From: Flavobacterium ardleyense
GTDB lineage: Bacteria > Bacteroidota > Bacteroidia > Flavobacteriales > Flavobacteriaceae
DNA length: 64,000 nt
Assembly (NCBI RefSeq): GCF_033547075.1
Contig: NZ_CP137891.1
Coordinates: 1,426,001 to 1,490,000 of the forward strand
Direction of reading: 5' to 3'
Shown here: positions 19,258 through 27,825 of the stretch, piece after piece
Position numbering within the stretch: position 1 is the stretch's first letter
Layout: every line of letters begins with the position of its first letter
The notes under the pieces: generated by a model
Told to the model about the DNA's origin: nothing
Databases searched by the model: none
What the model saw: only the letters and a program-made list of their open reading frames with translations
Program-made: the position numbers and the translations under genes

Positions 19258-20124
19258 ATGACAAATTCGCCACAAGAAGAAGAATGGTTATTTGAGATAA
19301 CTCCTAAGAATAAATTTCTGACGCTAAATCTGAAAGAGATTTGGCAGTACAGAGATTTGTTGATGCTTTTTGTCAAACGAGATGTGGTCACTGTTTACAA
19401 ACAAACTATTTTAGGGCCATTGTGGTACTTGATTCAGCCATTATTTACCTCAATAATTTTCACGATAATTTTTAACAATGTCGCTGGCATCGATACTGGA
19501 TCAGTACCGCCATTTTTATTTAACCTCGCGGGAATTACAATTTGGAATTACTTTACATCCTGTCTCAACGATACTTCGGACACTTTCAAGAAAAATGCTG
19601 CTATTTTTGGTAAAGTATATTTTCCACGAGTTATCATGCCATTATCGGTGGTGGTATCTAATTTATTAAAATTCGGGATACAATTTGCCATTTTTATTGC
19701 TTTTTATATCTACTACTACTTTCAAGGAGCGGCGATTAGTATGAATGGATTAGCAGTATTTTTTCCTATTCTTGTGGCAATGATGGGTATATTAGGTCTT
19801 GGTTTGGGAATGATTATTTCGTCTCTAGTCACCAAATACCGTGATTTTACGTATCTGATAGGTTTCGGAGTACAATTGCTTATGTATCTCTCGGCAGTAA
19901 TGTACCCAATGGCATTGCTCAAAGAAAAACTTCCAAAATACGGTTGGCTTGTCGATTTTAATCCACTTGCCTATATCGTGGAAACTACCAGATTTATGCT
20001 CCTCAGTAGCGGTGAAATTTCAATTTTGGGACTTGCGATGAGTTTTGTACTTACAATCTTAATCTTTGTCGGCGGACTTTTAATGTTTAACAAAACGGAA
20101 AAAAGTTTTATAGATACGGTTTAA
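19258..20124 (+). CDS. wzm: Polysaccharide ABC transporter permease (Wzm)
   Basis: A 288-residue ABC-2 type permease with six predicted membrane segments after an amphipathic N-terminal region. The segment WQYRDLLMLFVKRDVVTVYKQTILGPLWYL is the conserved opening of O-antigen and teichoic-acid exporters. It would flip a lipid-linked finished polysaccharide across the inner membrane together with the ATPase Wzt. The matching wzt lies at 23344, unusually separated from wzm by three other genes and several repeat arrays. Confidence 0.9.
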   Translation: MTNSPQEEEWLFEITPKNKFLTLNLKEIWQYRDLLMLFVKRDVVTVYKQTILGPLWYLIQPLFTSIIFTIIFNNVAGIDTGSVPPFLFNLAGITIWNYFTSCLNDTSDTFKKNAAIFGKVYFPRVIMPLSVVVSNLLKFGIQFAIFIAFYIYYYFQGAAISMNGLAVFFPILVAMMGILGLGLGMIISSLVTKYRDFTYLIGFGVQLLMYLSAVMYPMALLKEKLPKYGWLVDFNPLAYIVETTRFMLLSSGEISILGLAMSFVLTILIFVGGLLMFNKTEKSFIDTV

Positions 20125-20245
20125 GCTGTCAGCTTTTAGGTTTTAACAGTCGGCAATTAGCTCTCAGTTTACGGATTGCAGTGATCAGCTTACGACCTAA
20201 AGCTTACGTTTTACGGCTTTCAGCTTACAGTTAGCAGTTAATAGT
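20122..20245. repeat. Intergenic repeat array, CAGCTTACAG family
   Basis: Begins at the wzm stop. It contains about ten degenerate units such as GCTGTCAGC, TTTAGG, CAGTCGGCA, CTCTCAGTTTACGG, GATCAGCTTACGAC, AAAGCTTACG and TTTCAGCTTACAG. The rest of the gap to 20418 shows no gene. Confidence 0.6.
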
Positions 20246-20418
20246 TTGCACTTGCACTTATAGCATCAAATCATCGTCACTTCCAACCTCACTGCTTCAT
20301 TTACTGAGGTTTTCAAAGTATCAAAGAAGACTGAAGGGAAATTTTTCTCAGCAGTGAGTGTCTATCTTTCAGCTTCTACAATAAGAAAAGGTAGCAGCTC
20401 ACAATGATTTGTCTCACA

Positions 20419-20958
20419 TCAAGCCTCTCTTTTCTGTGGAGAAGGTTGCGGGAAGATTCTAAAAATGGCATTTAGCTTAGGCTCCTCTCCAAAATAAGTT
20501 ACTTCTTGCTCGCCAACTTTGATTGCACCAATTCGAGCAATTGAAATTAGAGAGCGGTGATTTTCTGCACCCACGTGAAAATCTACTTGAGATACGAATT
20601 GAAAAATGTAAGCTAGCATCAATTCTTTTACTTCGCGATTGAAACCTTTTCCCCAATGCGAAACTTTAAAAAAGGTATATCCAATTAAAATACTTTTATC
20701 ATCTGCATTATAATCATAGAAACGTGTACTTCCGATAATTTCTGATGTGGCTTTGTCAATGATTTTGAAAGCACCGCCGCTTTTCATTGCTCCTTCAAAG
20801 AAATTTATGAAAACATCTCTCTTCCAACGATCTTTATTAGGATGTTGCTCCCAAATTTTAGGATCCGAAGCTGCGAGGTACAATTCGTCAAAATCTTCTT
20901 CAGTTAGAGGACTAAGAATTATGTTGTTGGTTTCTAGAAATGGTTGCAGGTTGATCAT
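20419..20958 (-). CDS. GNAT-family N-acetyltransferase (RimJ/RimL-like)
   Basis: A 179-residue GNAT acetyltransferase of the RimJ/RimL type: ILSPLTEEDFDELY near the start, the central beta strands with GGAFKIIDKATSEIIGSTRFYDY, and the acetyl-CoA region around HWGKGFNREVKELMLAYIF, followed by VGAENHRSLISIARIGA. It would transfer an acetyl group to a protein N-terminus or a small amine. It sits on the opposite strand inside the gap between wzm and wzt. It might acetylate an amino sugar, but such proteins are common orphans and a cell-wide role is equally likely. Confidence 0.8.
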   Translation of the reverse strand: MINLQPFLETNNIILSPLTEEDFDELYLAASDPKIWEQHPNKDRWKRDVFINFFEGAMKSGGAFKIIDKATSEIIGSTRFYDYNADDKSILIGYTFFKVSHWGKGFNREVKELMLAYIFQFVSQVDFHVGAENHRSLISIARIGAIKVGEQEVTYFGEEPKLNAIFRIFPQPSPQKREA

Positions 20959-20959
20959 C

Positions 20960-21010
20960 AGATTTATGATTTATGAAGTTTGATTTACGAAACACGATAT
21001 GTGATTCCAT
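20960..21010. repeat. Degenerate TTTACGA-family repeats
   Basis: GATTTATGATTTATGAAG, TTTGATTTACGAAACACGA and GTGATTTACTAA follow the GNAT gene start. They are worn copies of the arrays at 17.05 and 22.22 kb. Confidence 0.45.
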
Positions 21011-21064
21011 AGTTTGTGATTTACTAATTTAAAGTGAATTTATTTAATATACAATCCTCAAGAA

Positions 21065-21106
21065 TTGCCAGCTAAAGACTAAAAGCCGACAGCTAAAAGC
21101 TAAAAC
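21065..21106. repeat. AGCTAAA-family repeats before the second aminotransferase
   Basis: The sequence is made of GCCAGCTAAAGACTAAAAGCC, then GACAGCTAAAAGCTAAAAC, that is five units of the AGCTAAA type, directly upstream of a -7 box. Confidence 0.5.
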
Positions 21107-21114
21107 ATAAATTG

Positions 21115-21122
21115 TATATTTG
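21115..21122 (+). promoter_or_regulatory. -7 box for the aminotransferase-acetyltransferase cassette
   Basis: TATATTTG fits TAnnTTTG exactly and lies 33 bases before the ATG of the aminotransferase gene. The -33 region is occupied by repeat units and has no TTG, so strength and regulation are unclear. Confidence 0.5.
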
Positions 21123-21154
21123 AAACTGATTTTTATCCTTAAATTTAGTGCCAA

Positions 21155-22225
21155 ATGATTAATGTTACCAAAACTTTTTTTCCGCCAATCGAAGAGTATA
21201 ACGCCCAAGTGGCGCGGATATGGGAAAATCAGTGGTTGACAAACCGTGGCGAATTGATAGTGGAATTAGAACAAAATTTGAAGGAATATTTAAATATTTC
21301 CAATATTACAATTACCAATAACGGAACTATTCCCCTACAAATAGCATTAAAAATTTTAGGGAATCAAGGCGAAATAATTACCACTCCTTTTAGTTATGTT
21401 GCCACTTCGGCGGCAATTGTCTGGGAAAATTGTACTGCTGTATTTGTGGACATTGACCCGGCGCATCTCACCATTAATGAAACAAAAATTGAAGCGGCAA
21501 TTACGTCAAAAACCACTGCCATTCTTGCGACGCATGTATTTGGTAATCCATGCAATATCGAAGCGATTGAGCAAATTGCCGCAAAGCATGGATTGAAGGT
21601 GATTTATGACGCCGCCCACGCTTTTGGGATCGTGTATCAAGGAAAATCAATTTTCGAATATGGCGATGTGAGTACTTGCAGTTTTCACGCCACCAAACTT
21701 TTCCATACCGGCGAGGGCGGAGCGATGTTTGCCAATGACGAGAAATTACGTCAACAACTGTATTACAGTCACAATTTTGGACATAATGGACCGCTGGATT
21801 TTCATGGTCTTGGCATTAACGGAAAAATTTCTGAACTGCAAGCAGCAATGGGATTAGCGGTTTTTCCATATATGGACGAAATTCTCAAAGCGCGCAAAGA
21901 AGTGGTCGATTACTATAATTCAAACCTTAATTTGGACAGACTTCAAACCATGCGAATCCGCGAAAATACCGAATGGAATTACAGCTATTACCCAGTTATC
22001 TTTGAAAGTGAAGCGCAGCTACTAGATGTTCAGAAAGCTTTAAATGAGCAGCAAATTTTTCCCCGACGCTATTTTTATCCCTCACTAAATACCATTGATT
22101 ATGTGAAAGGACAAAAAATGCCGATTTCGGAAGATATAGCATCTAGGATTTTGTGCTTACCGCTTTATAAAGGAATTGAACAAGTTGATTTGGAAAGGAT
22201 AGTTGGGTTGGTGAACGAAATTTGA
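21155..22225 (+). CDS. PLP-dependent nucleotide-sugar aminotransferase (DegT family, VioA/FdtB-like)
   Basis: A second DegT/DnrJ/EryC1-type aminotransferase, 356 residues, only distantly related to the one at 8921. The PLP lysine is K181 in SFHATKLFHTGEGG, a context typical of enzymes acting on dTDP- or UDP-4-keto-6-deoxyhexoses (VioA, WecE, FdtB types). The NWLTNRGE-like segment ENQWLTNRGELI near the start is also characteristic. An acetyltransferase of the NeuD/PglD family lies downstream; such pairs make 4-acetamido-4,6-dideoxyhexoses. No dTDP-glucose genes (rmlA, rmlB) are in the window, so the substrate may come from the dehydratase at 10112 or from genes elsewhere. Confidence 0.82.
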   Translation: MINVTKTFFPPIEEYNAQVARIWENQWLTNRGELIVELEQNLKEYLNISNITITNNGTIPLQIALKILGNQGEIITTPFSYVATSAAIVWENCTAVFVDIDPAHLTINETKIEAAITSKTTAILATHVFGNPCNIEAIEQIAAKHGLKVIYDAAHAFGIVYQGKSIFEYGDVSTCSFHATKLFHTGEGGAMFANDEKLRQQLYYSHNFGHNGPLDFHGLGINGKISELQAAMGLAVFPYMDEILKARKEVVDYYNSNLNLDRLQTMRIRENTEWNYSYYPVIFESEAQLLDVQKALNEQQIFPRRYFYPSLNTIDYVKGQKMPISEDIASRILCLPLYKGIEQVDLERIVGLVNEI

Positions 22226-22315
22226 TTTACGATTTACGAAGTACGAAGTTTGATATACGATTTGCGAAGTACGAGGTTTGATATACGATATACGAAGTAC
22301 GACGTTTGAATTAAG
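22223..22315. repeat. Intergenic tandem repeats, TACGAAGTACGA family
   Basis: Starting at the aminotransferase stop, about eleven units alternate among TTTGATTTACGA, TTTACGAAGTACGAAG, TTTGATATACGA and TTTGCGAAGTACGAGG. This is the most regular copy of this family in the window. Confidence 0.7.
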
Positions 22316-22357
22316 AAATACAAAAATGTGTATCTGCAATAAAATATAATCGCAAAC

Positions 22358-22414
22358 GGCTAATAGCTGAAAGCTAAAGGCTAAAGACTAAAAGCTAATA
22401 GCTAAAAGCTAGAT
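22358..22414. repeat. Intergenic tandem repeats, AGCTAAA family
   Basis: Seven adjacent 7-9 base units of the form GCTAATA, GCTGAAA, GCTAAAG, ACTAAAA precede the acetyltransferase start by 12 bases, leaving little room for a separate promoter. Confidence 0.65.
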
Positions 22415-22426
22415 AAATAATAAATT

Positions 22427-23068
22427 ATGCTAATACTAGGTGCAAAAGGATTTGCCAAGGAACTTCTACAATTGCTGATTGAAAATGGTGAGGCGGAGAA
22501 TGCGGCCTTTTTTGATGATGTTACTGTAGATATGCCAGATAATTTATTTGGCAAATATCCCGTGCTCAAAAATGAACTGCAAGCCAGAGAATATATCAGA
22601 AACAATGACAATCGATTCTGCTTAGGTTTAGGAAATTCCATTTTGCGTAATAAGATGGCCACAAAATTCACAAGTTGGGGTGGGATTCTTACTAGCACAA
22701 TTAGCAATCAAGCAATCATTTCCAACTTGGATGTTCAAATAGGTATTGGTACAAATATAATGGCAACTGCATTAATTTCCCCCTCTGTAGAAATTGGCGA
22801 AGGATCATTAATTTATTTCCATACCAGCATTACTCATGACTGCAAACTGGGAAAATATGTAGAAATTTCTCCCTCTGCCACCATACTCGGTCGCGTAAGC
22901 ATTGGCGATTTTGCACAGATTGGCGCAGGTGCAGTAATTCTTCCCGATCTTAAAATCGGAAAAAATGTTATCGTTGGAGCAGGTGCTGTCGTAACCAAAA
23001 ATGTTCCCGATCATGCTGTGGTCGCGGGAGTTCCTGCAAAGATTATTCGATTTCAAAGTGATTTATAG
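22427..23068 (+). CDS. Sugar acetyltransferase (NeuD/PglD family)
   Basis: A 213-residue trimeric acyltransferase. The N-terminal half is a small Rossmann-like sugar-nucleotide domain beginning LILGAKGFAKELLQLL. The C-terminal half is a left-handed beta-helix with hexapeptide repeats (about residues 105-210) and the catalytic His137 in the ITHDC motif. Family members acetylate the 4-amino group of UDP-sugars (PglD, VioB) or O-acetylate sialic acid (NeuD). The neighbouring aminotransferase favours the amino-sugar role. The neu genes 8 kb away keep the sialic acid role open. Confidence 0.82.
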   Translation: MLILGAKGFAKELLQLLIENGEAENAAFFDDVTVDMPDNLFGKYPVLKNELQAREYIRNNDNRFCLGLGNSILRNKMATKFTSWGGILTSTISNQAIISNLDVQIGIGTNIMATALISPSVEIGEGSLIYFHTSITHDCKLGKYVEISPSATILGRVSIGDFAQIGAGAVILPDLKIGKNVIVGAGAVVTKNVPDHAVVAGVPAKIIRFQSDL

Positions 23069-23263
23069 CTATCAGCTTACAGCCATCAGCTTACAGCTTA
23101 CAGCCATCAGTTTACGGTTTACAGTTAACAGCCATCAGCTTACAGCCGTCAGTTTACGGTTTACAGTTAACAATCTACAGATATCGCTAATAGCTAATAG
23201 CTAAAGGCTAAAGGCTAAAGGCTAAAGGCTAAAGGCTAAAGGCTATCAGCCAACAGCTAAACC
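23066..23263. repeat. Large two-part intergenic repeat array before wzt
   Basis: The first part (23066-23180) is built of CAGCTTACAGCCAT, CAGTTTACGGTTTACAG and TTAACAG units. The second (23186-23263) is GCTAATA and GCTAAAG units, including five perfect tandem copies of GGCTAAA at 23206-23240. The array fills nearly the whole gap between the acetyltransferase and wzt and is the longest in the window. Confidence 0.8.
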
Positions 23264-23275
23264 CAAATTTATTCC

Positions 23276-23283
23276 TATTTTTG
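23276..23283 (+). promoter_or_regulatory. -7 box upstream of wzt
   Basis: TATTTTTG fits TAnnTTTG and lies 60 bases before the wzt ATG, just past the repeat array. No TTG is found at the expected -33 spacing. Confidence 0.4.
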
Positions 23284-23343
23284 TTTGCGTTTCGGTAGTT
23301 TCATTTACCTTTAAACGACTTATTAGATTTTTTAAGCTTTTCA

Positions 23344-24615
23344 ATGACAGACGATATAATCTTAAAGGCCGAAGATATTTCAAAACAGTACCGCTTGGGT
23401 CAGGTGGGTACTGGGACTTTGAGTCATGATCTTAATCGATGGTGGCACAGCATCCGAGGCAAGGAAGATCCGTATTTAAAGATTGGCGATGTCAATAATC
23501 GCGCTATCAAAGGGCAGAGTGATTATGTTTGGGCACTAAAGGACATTAATTTTGAAGTTAGAAGAGGCGAGGTTTTAGGTATCATCGGTAAGAATGGTGC
23601 TGGAAAATCGACACTGCTCAAGATACTTTCAAAAGTGACTTCTCCCACCACCGGAGTGATCAAATCCAAAGGTCGGATTGCGTCTTTGCTTGAAGTAGGA
23701 ACAGGTTTTAATCCCGAATTAACGGGTAGAGAAAATATTTTTCTGAACGGTGCGATTTTGGGAATGACCAAAAAAGAAATCAGTTCAAAAATAGCCGAGA
23801 TCATCGACTTTAGTGGTTGCGAGCGTTATATCGATACACCTACAAAGCGCTACAGTTCGGGGATGACGGTCAGACTTGCTTTTGCGGTAGCGGCATTTCT
23901 CGAACCCGAAATTTTGGTCATTGACGAAGTTTTGGCGGTTGGCGATGCCGAATTCCAGAAGAAAGCTATTGGCAAGATGCAAGATATTTCTAGACAAGGA
24001 GGAAGGACTGTCTTGTTTGTAAGCCATAATATGGCGGCTGTAAAAAGTTTGTGCACAAGGGGAATCGTTTTAGAAAATGGGATGGTGTCCTTTCAGGGTA
24101 ATATTGATGAGGCATTAGAAATCTACAACAGTAGTTCAGATTCCACTAGTTCAAAAATCTCATGGCTTCCCGAAGAGGCTCCTGGAAATTCAAACGCAAA
24201 AATAGCTGCAATACGATTTTACAAAGAAAGCGATTTATTTTATATAGAGGATGATATAGCATTGGAAGTAGATTTTTGGAATTTTTGCGACAATCAAACT
24301 CTAAATGTCTCAGTTTCTATACACTCTAGTAACGAGGTTTATATCATGTCTTCACCTAATCTAAACAGAATTCCATTAAAGGCAGGAAAGTATAAAAGCG
24401 TTTGTACGATTCCAAAAGATTTTCTGAACACAGGGAAATATTATTTTTCAATACTTTTGGTTGGAGATAATTTTGAAATTATCAGTCAGCTAGACAAAAT
24501 AGTAAGTATAGAGCTTAATGAGAGAGGCGATCATAGAGCGGATTACTTCGGACACTGGAGCGGAGTTGTAAGACCTTATTTAACTTGGGAGAATTCGATA
24601 ATTGAAACATTGTAG
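23344..24615 (+). CDS. wzt: Polysaccharide ABC transporter ATPase with C-terminal glycan-binding domain (Wzt)
   Basis: A 423-residue ATPase. The nucleotide-binding domain has Walker A GKNGAGKST at 82-90, the signature region RYSSGMTVRLA near 170 and Walker B EILVIDE near 200. After about residue 255 a Wzt-type beta-sandwich domain (about 270-420) follows. In characterised systems this domain recognises the capped non-reducing end of the finished polymer, so chain termination and export are linked. Its permease partner is encoded at 19258. The following glycosyltransferase gene starts immediately after its stop codon, so the two are co-transcribed. Confidence 0.9.
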   Translation: MTDDIILKAEDISKQYRLGQVGTGTLSHDLNRWWHSIRGKEDPYLKIGDVNNRAIKGQSDYVWALKDINFEVRRGEVLGIIGKNGAGKSTLLKILSKVTSPTTGVIKSKGRIASLLEVGTGFNPELTGRENIFLNGAILGMTKKEISSKIAEIIDFSGCERYIDTPTKRYSSGMTVRLAFAVAAFLEPEILVIDEVLAVGDAEFQKKAIGKMQDISRQGGRTVLFVSHNMAAVKSLCTRGIVLENGMVSFQGNIDEALEIYNSSSDSTSSKISWLPEEAPGNSNAKIAAIRFYKESDLFYIEDDIALEVDFWNFCDNQTLNVSVSIHSSNEVYIMSSPNLNRIPLKAGKYKSVCTIPKDFLNTGKYYFSILLVGDNFEIISQLDKIVSIELNERGDHRADYFGHWSGVVRPYLTWENSIIETL

Positions 24616-25839
24616 ATGAAGTTAAGAAATAAAGTCAAAAAGTGGATCAAGAGATCGTTTAAGTTATTTCGAGTACTAACCTCTAAAGATCAATATTTTT
24701 TCTACAAGGGATTTAAAAAATTTGATCTGATTATTTACGATGATCTTTTTCCACATCCAATTTCTGGATTTCGTAATGAAGAATTTAAAGAATTGCTCTC
24801 TAAATTTATAAATTCCAAAATTCTTTTACAATCTTCTGCCTATCCCATTGTGAACTCTCCCAAAAGTCAGCATGAGGATGATATCGCAGATTTTAAATTA
24901 CGTAATAAAACGCTAGAGAATAAATTAGAGATTAAGAGGGGCTTTATAAATATTAATACCAAACTGTTCTACTGCATATTTCTAAATAACATTTACGAAA
25001 ATATTGACTTGTTGGAAGACTTTAAGATTCCATTCGTATTTACGTTATATCCGGGAGGAGGATTTAAATTAAATGAATCTTTAAGTGACCTTAAATTAAG
25101 ACGAGTTCTTAGTTCACTGATGTTTAGAGGGGTAATTGTCACCCAAAACATCACTCATGATTATTTAACCCTAAATAAATTGTGTCCAACAAAAGATATT
25201 CATTTCATTTTTGGCTGTGTTGTTCCACAAATATCAGCGACTAATTATTTAGCAAATAAAGAGTACTATTCAGTTAATAAACCCACATTTGATATCTGTT
25301 TCTGTGCAGCAAAATATACGGAAAAGGGAATTGATAAAGGATATGATGTTTTTATTGCATTTGCTCATCTGATTTGCAAAGAATTCGATTTTGTAAGATA
25401 TCACATTATTGGTGGCTTTGACGAAAATGATATCGATGTCTCTGAACTACAAGATAAAATAACTTTTTGGGGTTATCAGAACTTCAACTCTTTGGGTACA
25501 ATTTATAAAAAGATGGATGTAATTGTGTCACCAAATGTACCATTTATGTTAAGTAAGGGCGCCTTTGATGGGTTTCCGTTGGGGACAGTAATAGAGGCAG
25601 CGTTAAATGGGGTTGTAGTACTAGTAACAGATGAGTTAAAGCAAAATAGCGTATTTTGTCCTGGTGAAGACCTCATAATTATTCAGAATGATGTTAATTC
25701 GATTGCAGTGGAAATTAGATTTTTAATAAATTCTCCTCAACGGTTAAAGGATTTTGCCGATGCTGGGAGGAAGAAATTTATGGAAGTTTATGCTAATGAT
25801 AAGCAATTATCACCAAGAGTAGATATATTGAAAATATAG
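24616..25839 (+). CDS. Probable GT-B glycosyltransferase
   Basis: A 407-residue protein with weak resemblance to GT1/GT4 glycosyltransferases. The recognisable part is C-terminal: FDICFCAAKYTEKGIDKGYDV (a typical linker strand and helix), an ITFWGYQ strand, VIVSPN, and FDGFPLGTVIEAALNGVVV (about 317-335), with Asp and Glu in the positions of the E-x7-E donor-binding motif. The N-terminal half has no familiar motif. It begins directly at the wzt stop, which suggests a role tied to the exported polymer. Donor and acceptor are unknown. Confidence 0.65.
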   Translation: MKLRNKVKKWIKRSFKLFRVLTSKDQYFFYKGFKKFDLIIYDDLFPHPISGFRNEEFKELLSKFINSKILLQSSAYPIVNSPKSQHEDDIADFKLRNKTLENKLEIKRGFININTKLFYCIFLNNIYENIDLLEDFKIPFVFTLYPGGGFKLNESLSDLKLRRVLSSLMFRGVIVTQNITHDYLTLNKLCPTKDIHFIFGCVVPQISATNYLANKEYYSVNKPTFDICFCAAKYTEKGIDKGYDVFIAFAHLICKEFDFVRYHIIGGFDENDIDVSELQDKITFWGYQNFNSLGTIYKKMDVIVSPNVPFMLSKGAFDGFPLGTVIEAALNGVVVLVTDELKQNSVFCPGEDLIIIQNDVNSIAVEIRFLINSPQRLKDFADAGRKKFMEVYANDKQLSPRVDILKI

Positions 25840-26015
25840 AATAAGCAAGTGACAATTTGAAATGTTTAAAGGGCGTAGGTATAGGAAGTTCAAAAAAAAA
25901 TTAAACTTCTTCCTAACTGTGAAATACAAGTATATTCTGCAGTAATTGTTAGGTACTTTCATTAACATTTTAGACTTATTATAGGGCGGTTAAACAAGGT
26001 TTAATTTAAAATTGA

Positions 26016-26023
26016 TACATTTG
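26016..26023 (+). promoter_or_regulatory. -7 box upstream of the GT2 run
   Basis: TACATTTG matches TAnnTTTG, 33 bases before the ATG at 26056 and after a 216-base gap, so a new transcript from here to about 31.0 kb is plausible. There is no clear TTG at -33. Confidence 0.45.
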
Positions 26024-26055
26024 ATTTCCAAATCTCAGAGATAACTACCGCATTT

Positions 26056-26982
26056 ATGAATTCATTACCAAAGGTCAGCGTTTGTATGATTACCTATGGT
26101 CACGAAAAGTATATTCGTGAGGCGATAGAAGGCGTGTTGATGCAGGAATGTGACTTTGACGTTGAGCTTATTGTTGCCAATGACTGTTCTCCTGATTCTA
26201 CAGATGCCGTGGTAAAAGATATCATTAAAAATCACCCCCGCGGCAATTGGATTCGATATTTCAATCAAGAAGAGAATTTGGGAATTGGAGATAATTTTAA
26301 ATTCGCATTACAGGAATGTACAGGAGAATATATTTCGATATGTGAGGGGGATGATTATTGGATAAATCCTAAAAAACTTCAAATCCAGGTAGATTTTCTA
26401 GATCGAAATCAGGATTATATAATTCATAGTGGAAATGCTATCTTTAAATCTTCAAATCCAAAAACAAACGAAAAAACCGTCTTTAACTTAACTAAAAACA
26501 GTGTTTTTAAATTAGAAGATTTCTTGGTAAATAATAACCTTATTACTTGTACATCAACTTTCAGAAATTTAAAAATTAGCTTTCCTGAAAATTTTAAACA
26601 AGTAACTTTCAAGGATTGGTACTTATATGTCCTACTGCTTCAAGCATCAAGCAAGGAGGCTTATAGAACGAATGAAGTATATTCAACTTACAGAATTCAT
26701 GAAGGTGGTGTGATGAAAACTTTATCTGACAAAAAGTACTTTGAAGAGCATATATTTCAAATTAAAACAATTAAAGCTCAAATTAAATATAGACAATTAC
26801 CATTTGTTGCAAAAGCGGTCGCAGATAGCTACTTTTTAAGCCTATATAAAATTAAGCTGAAGGAAAAATTATATCGTGAAGCTTTAGAAATTGCTGTTGC
26901 AAATTTGAAATTTACTGGCAGGGATTTTTCATTTTTAAAGCACTTTAAGATTACTGCTAAAAATTTAATAATCAAAGATTAA
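26056..26982 (+). CDS. Family 2 glycosyltransferase
   Basis: A 308-residue GT-A enzyme. The opening VSVCMITYGHEKYIREAIEGVLMQ, the nucleotide-binding ANDCSPDST segment and the metal-binding acidic motif CEGDDYW (residues 96-102) are standard GT2 features. It would add one sugar to the lipid-linked glycan at the cytoplasmic face. Its stop overlaps the next start by one base (TAATG), indicating translational coupling. Specificity cannot be read from the sequence. Confidence 0.85.
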   Translation: MNSLPKVSVCMITYGHEKYIREAIEGVLMQECDFDVELIVANDCSPDSTDAVVKDIIKNHPRGNWIRYFNQEENLGIGDNFKFALQECTGEYISICEGDDYWINPKKLQIQVDFLDRNQDYIIHSGNAIFKSSNPKTNEKTVFNLTKNSVFKLEDFLVNNNLITCTSTFRNLKISFPENFKQVTFKDWYLYVLLLQASSKEAYRTNEVYSTYRIHEGGVMKTLSDKKYFEEHIFQIKTIKAQIKYRQLPFVAKAVADSYFLSLYKIKLKEKLYREALEIAVANLKFTGRDFSFLKHFKITAKNLIIKD

Positions 26983-27782
26983 TGAGTAATAATCCCACAG
27001 TATCGGTTGTCGTTCCTTGCTATAATCAAGCTCAATATCTTGACGAAGCTTTACAATCTGTTTTGGATCAAACTTATACAGATTGGGAGTGTATTATTGT
27101 CAATGATGGAAGTCCCGATAATACTGCAGAAGTAGCGCAAAAATGGGTAGAGAAAGATTTTAGGTTTAAGTATATACATCAAGAAAATGCCGGTCTAAGT
27201 GCCGCAAGGAATGCAGGTATTGAGCTCGCGCAAGGTGAATTTATTTTGCCATTGGATTCGGATGATAAGATTGGAAAGGATTATTTACGATTTTCGGTAG
27301 AGGTTTTTCAAAAGGATGCAGAAATTAAAGTAGTGTACTGCAAAGCAAGAAAATTTGGTAGTGTTGATATGGACTGGGATTTACCACCTTTTGATATTGA
27401 TGAGTTGTTCGTTGACAATATGATATTTTGTTCTGCATTTTTCAAAAAGGAAGATTGGTTGTCTGTAGGTGGTTACGACATAAATATGCGGGAAGGTCTC
27501 GAAGATTGGGAATTTTGGATTTCATTATTAAAAGATGGTGCAAAAGTTCATCAATTAGAAAGGGTGGAATTTTATTACCGGATTAAAAATAATTCTATGA
27601 TTTTATCAATTTCAAAAGTAGATAAGATGAAATTAAAGCAATATATAATGGTAAAACATTCAGAATTTTATATTCAGTCGATTAATAAATTATATATAAA
27701 ATACCGGTATTTGAAAAAAAGATCAAATAGGAATATAAGTTTATTTGAAAGATTATGGAATATTTCGTTTTTAAATAAATAA
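26982..27782 (+). CDS. Family 2 glycosyltransferase
   Basis: A 266-residue GT2 enzyme with VSVVVPCYNQAQYLDEAL at the N-terminus, the VNDGSPDNT segment, and the acidic motif LDSDD at residues 91-95; EGLEDWEFWISL later in the chain is the usual acceptor-side ED motif. It is coupled to the preceding glycosyltransferase by a one-base overlap. Confidence 0.88.
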   Translation: MSNNPTVSVVVPCYNQAQYLDEALQSVLDQTYTDWECIIVNDGSPDNTAEVAQKWVEKDFRFKYIHQENAGLSAARNAGIELAQGEFILPLDSDDKIGKDYLRFSVEVFQKDAEIKVVYCKARKFGSVDMDWDLPPFDIDELFVDNMIFCSAFFKKEDWLSVGGYDINMREGLEDWEFWISLLKDGAKVHQLERVEFYYRIKNNSMILSISKVDKMKLKQYIMVKHSEFYIQSINKLYIKYRYLKKRSNRNISLFERLWNISFLNK

Positions 27783-27825
27783 ATTCAGCATTTTCGAACA
27801 CGTACAATCTTAAAAATAAAAACAA

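Noticed and set aside
20419..20958. Transposase or other mobility gene explaining the wzm-wzt split
   Set aside because: The protein is a clear GNAT acetyltransferase; no transposase, integrase or terminal inverted repeats are visible in the window.
23066..23263. CRISPR array
   Set aside because: The units are 7-17 bases, degenerate and directly adjacent, with no unique spacers of regular length and no cas genes nearby.
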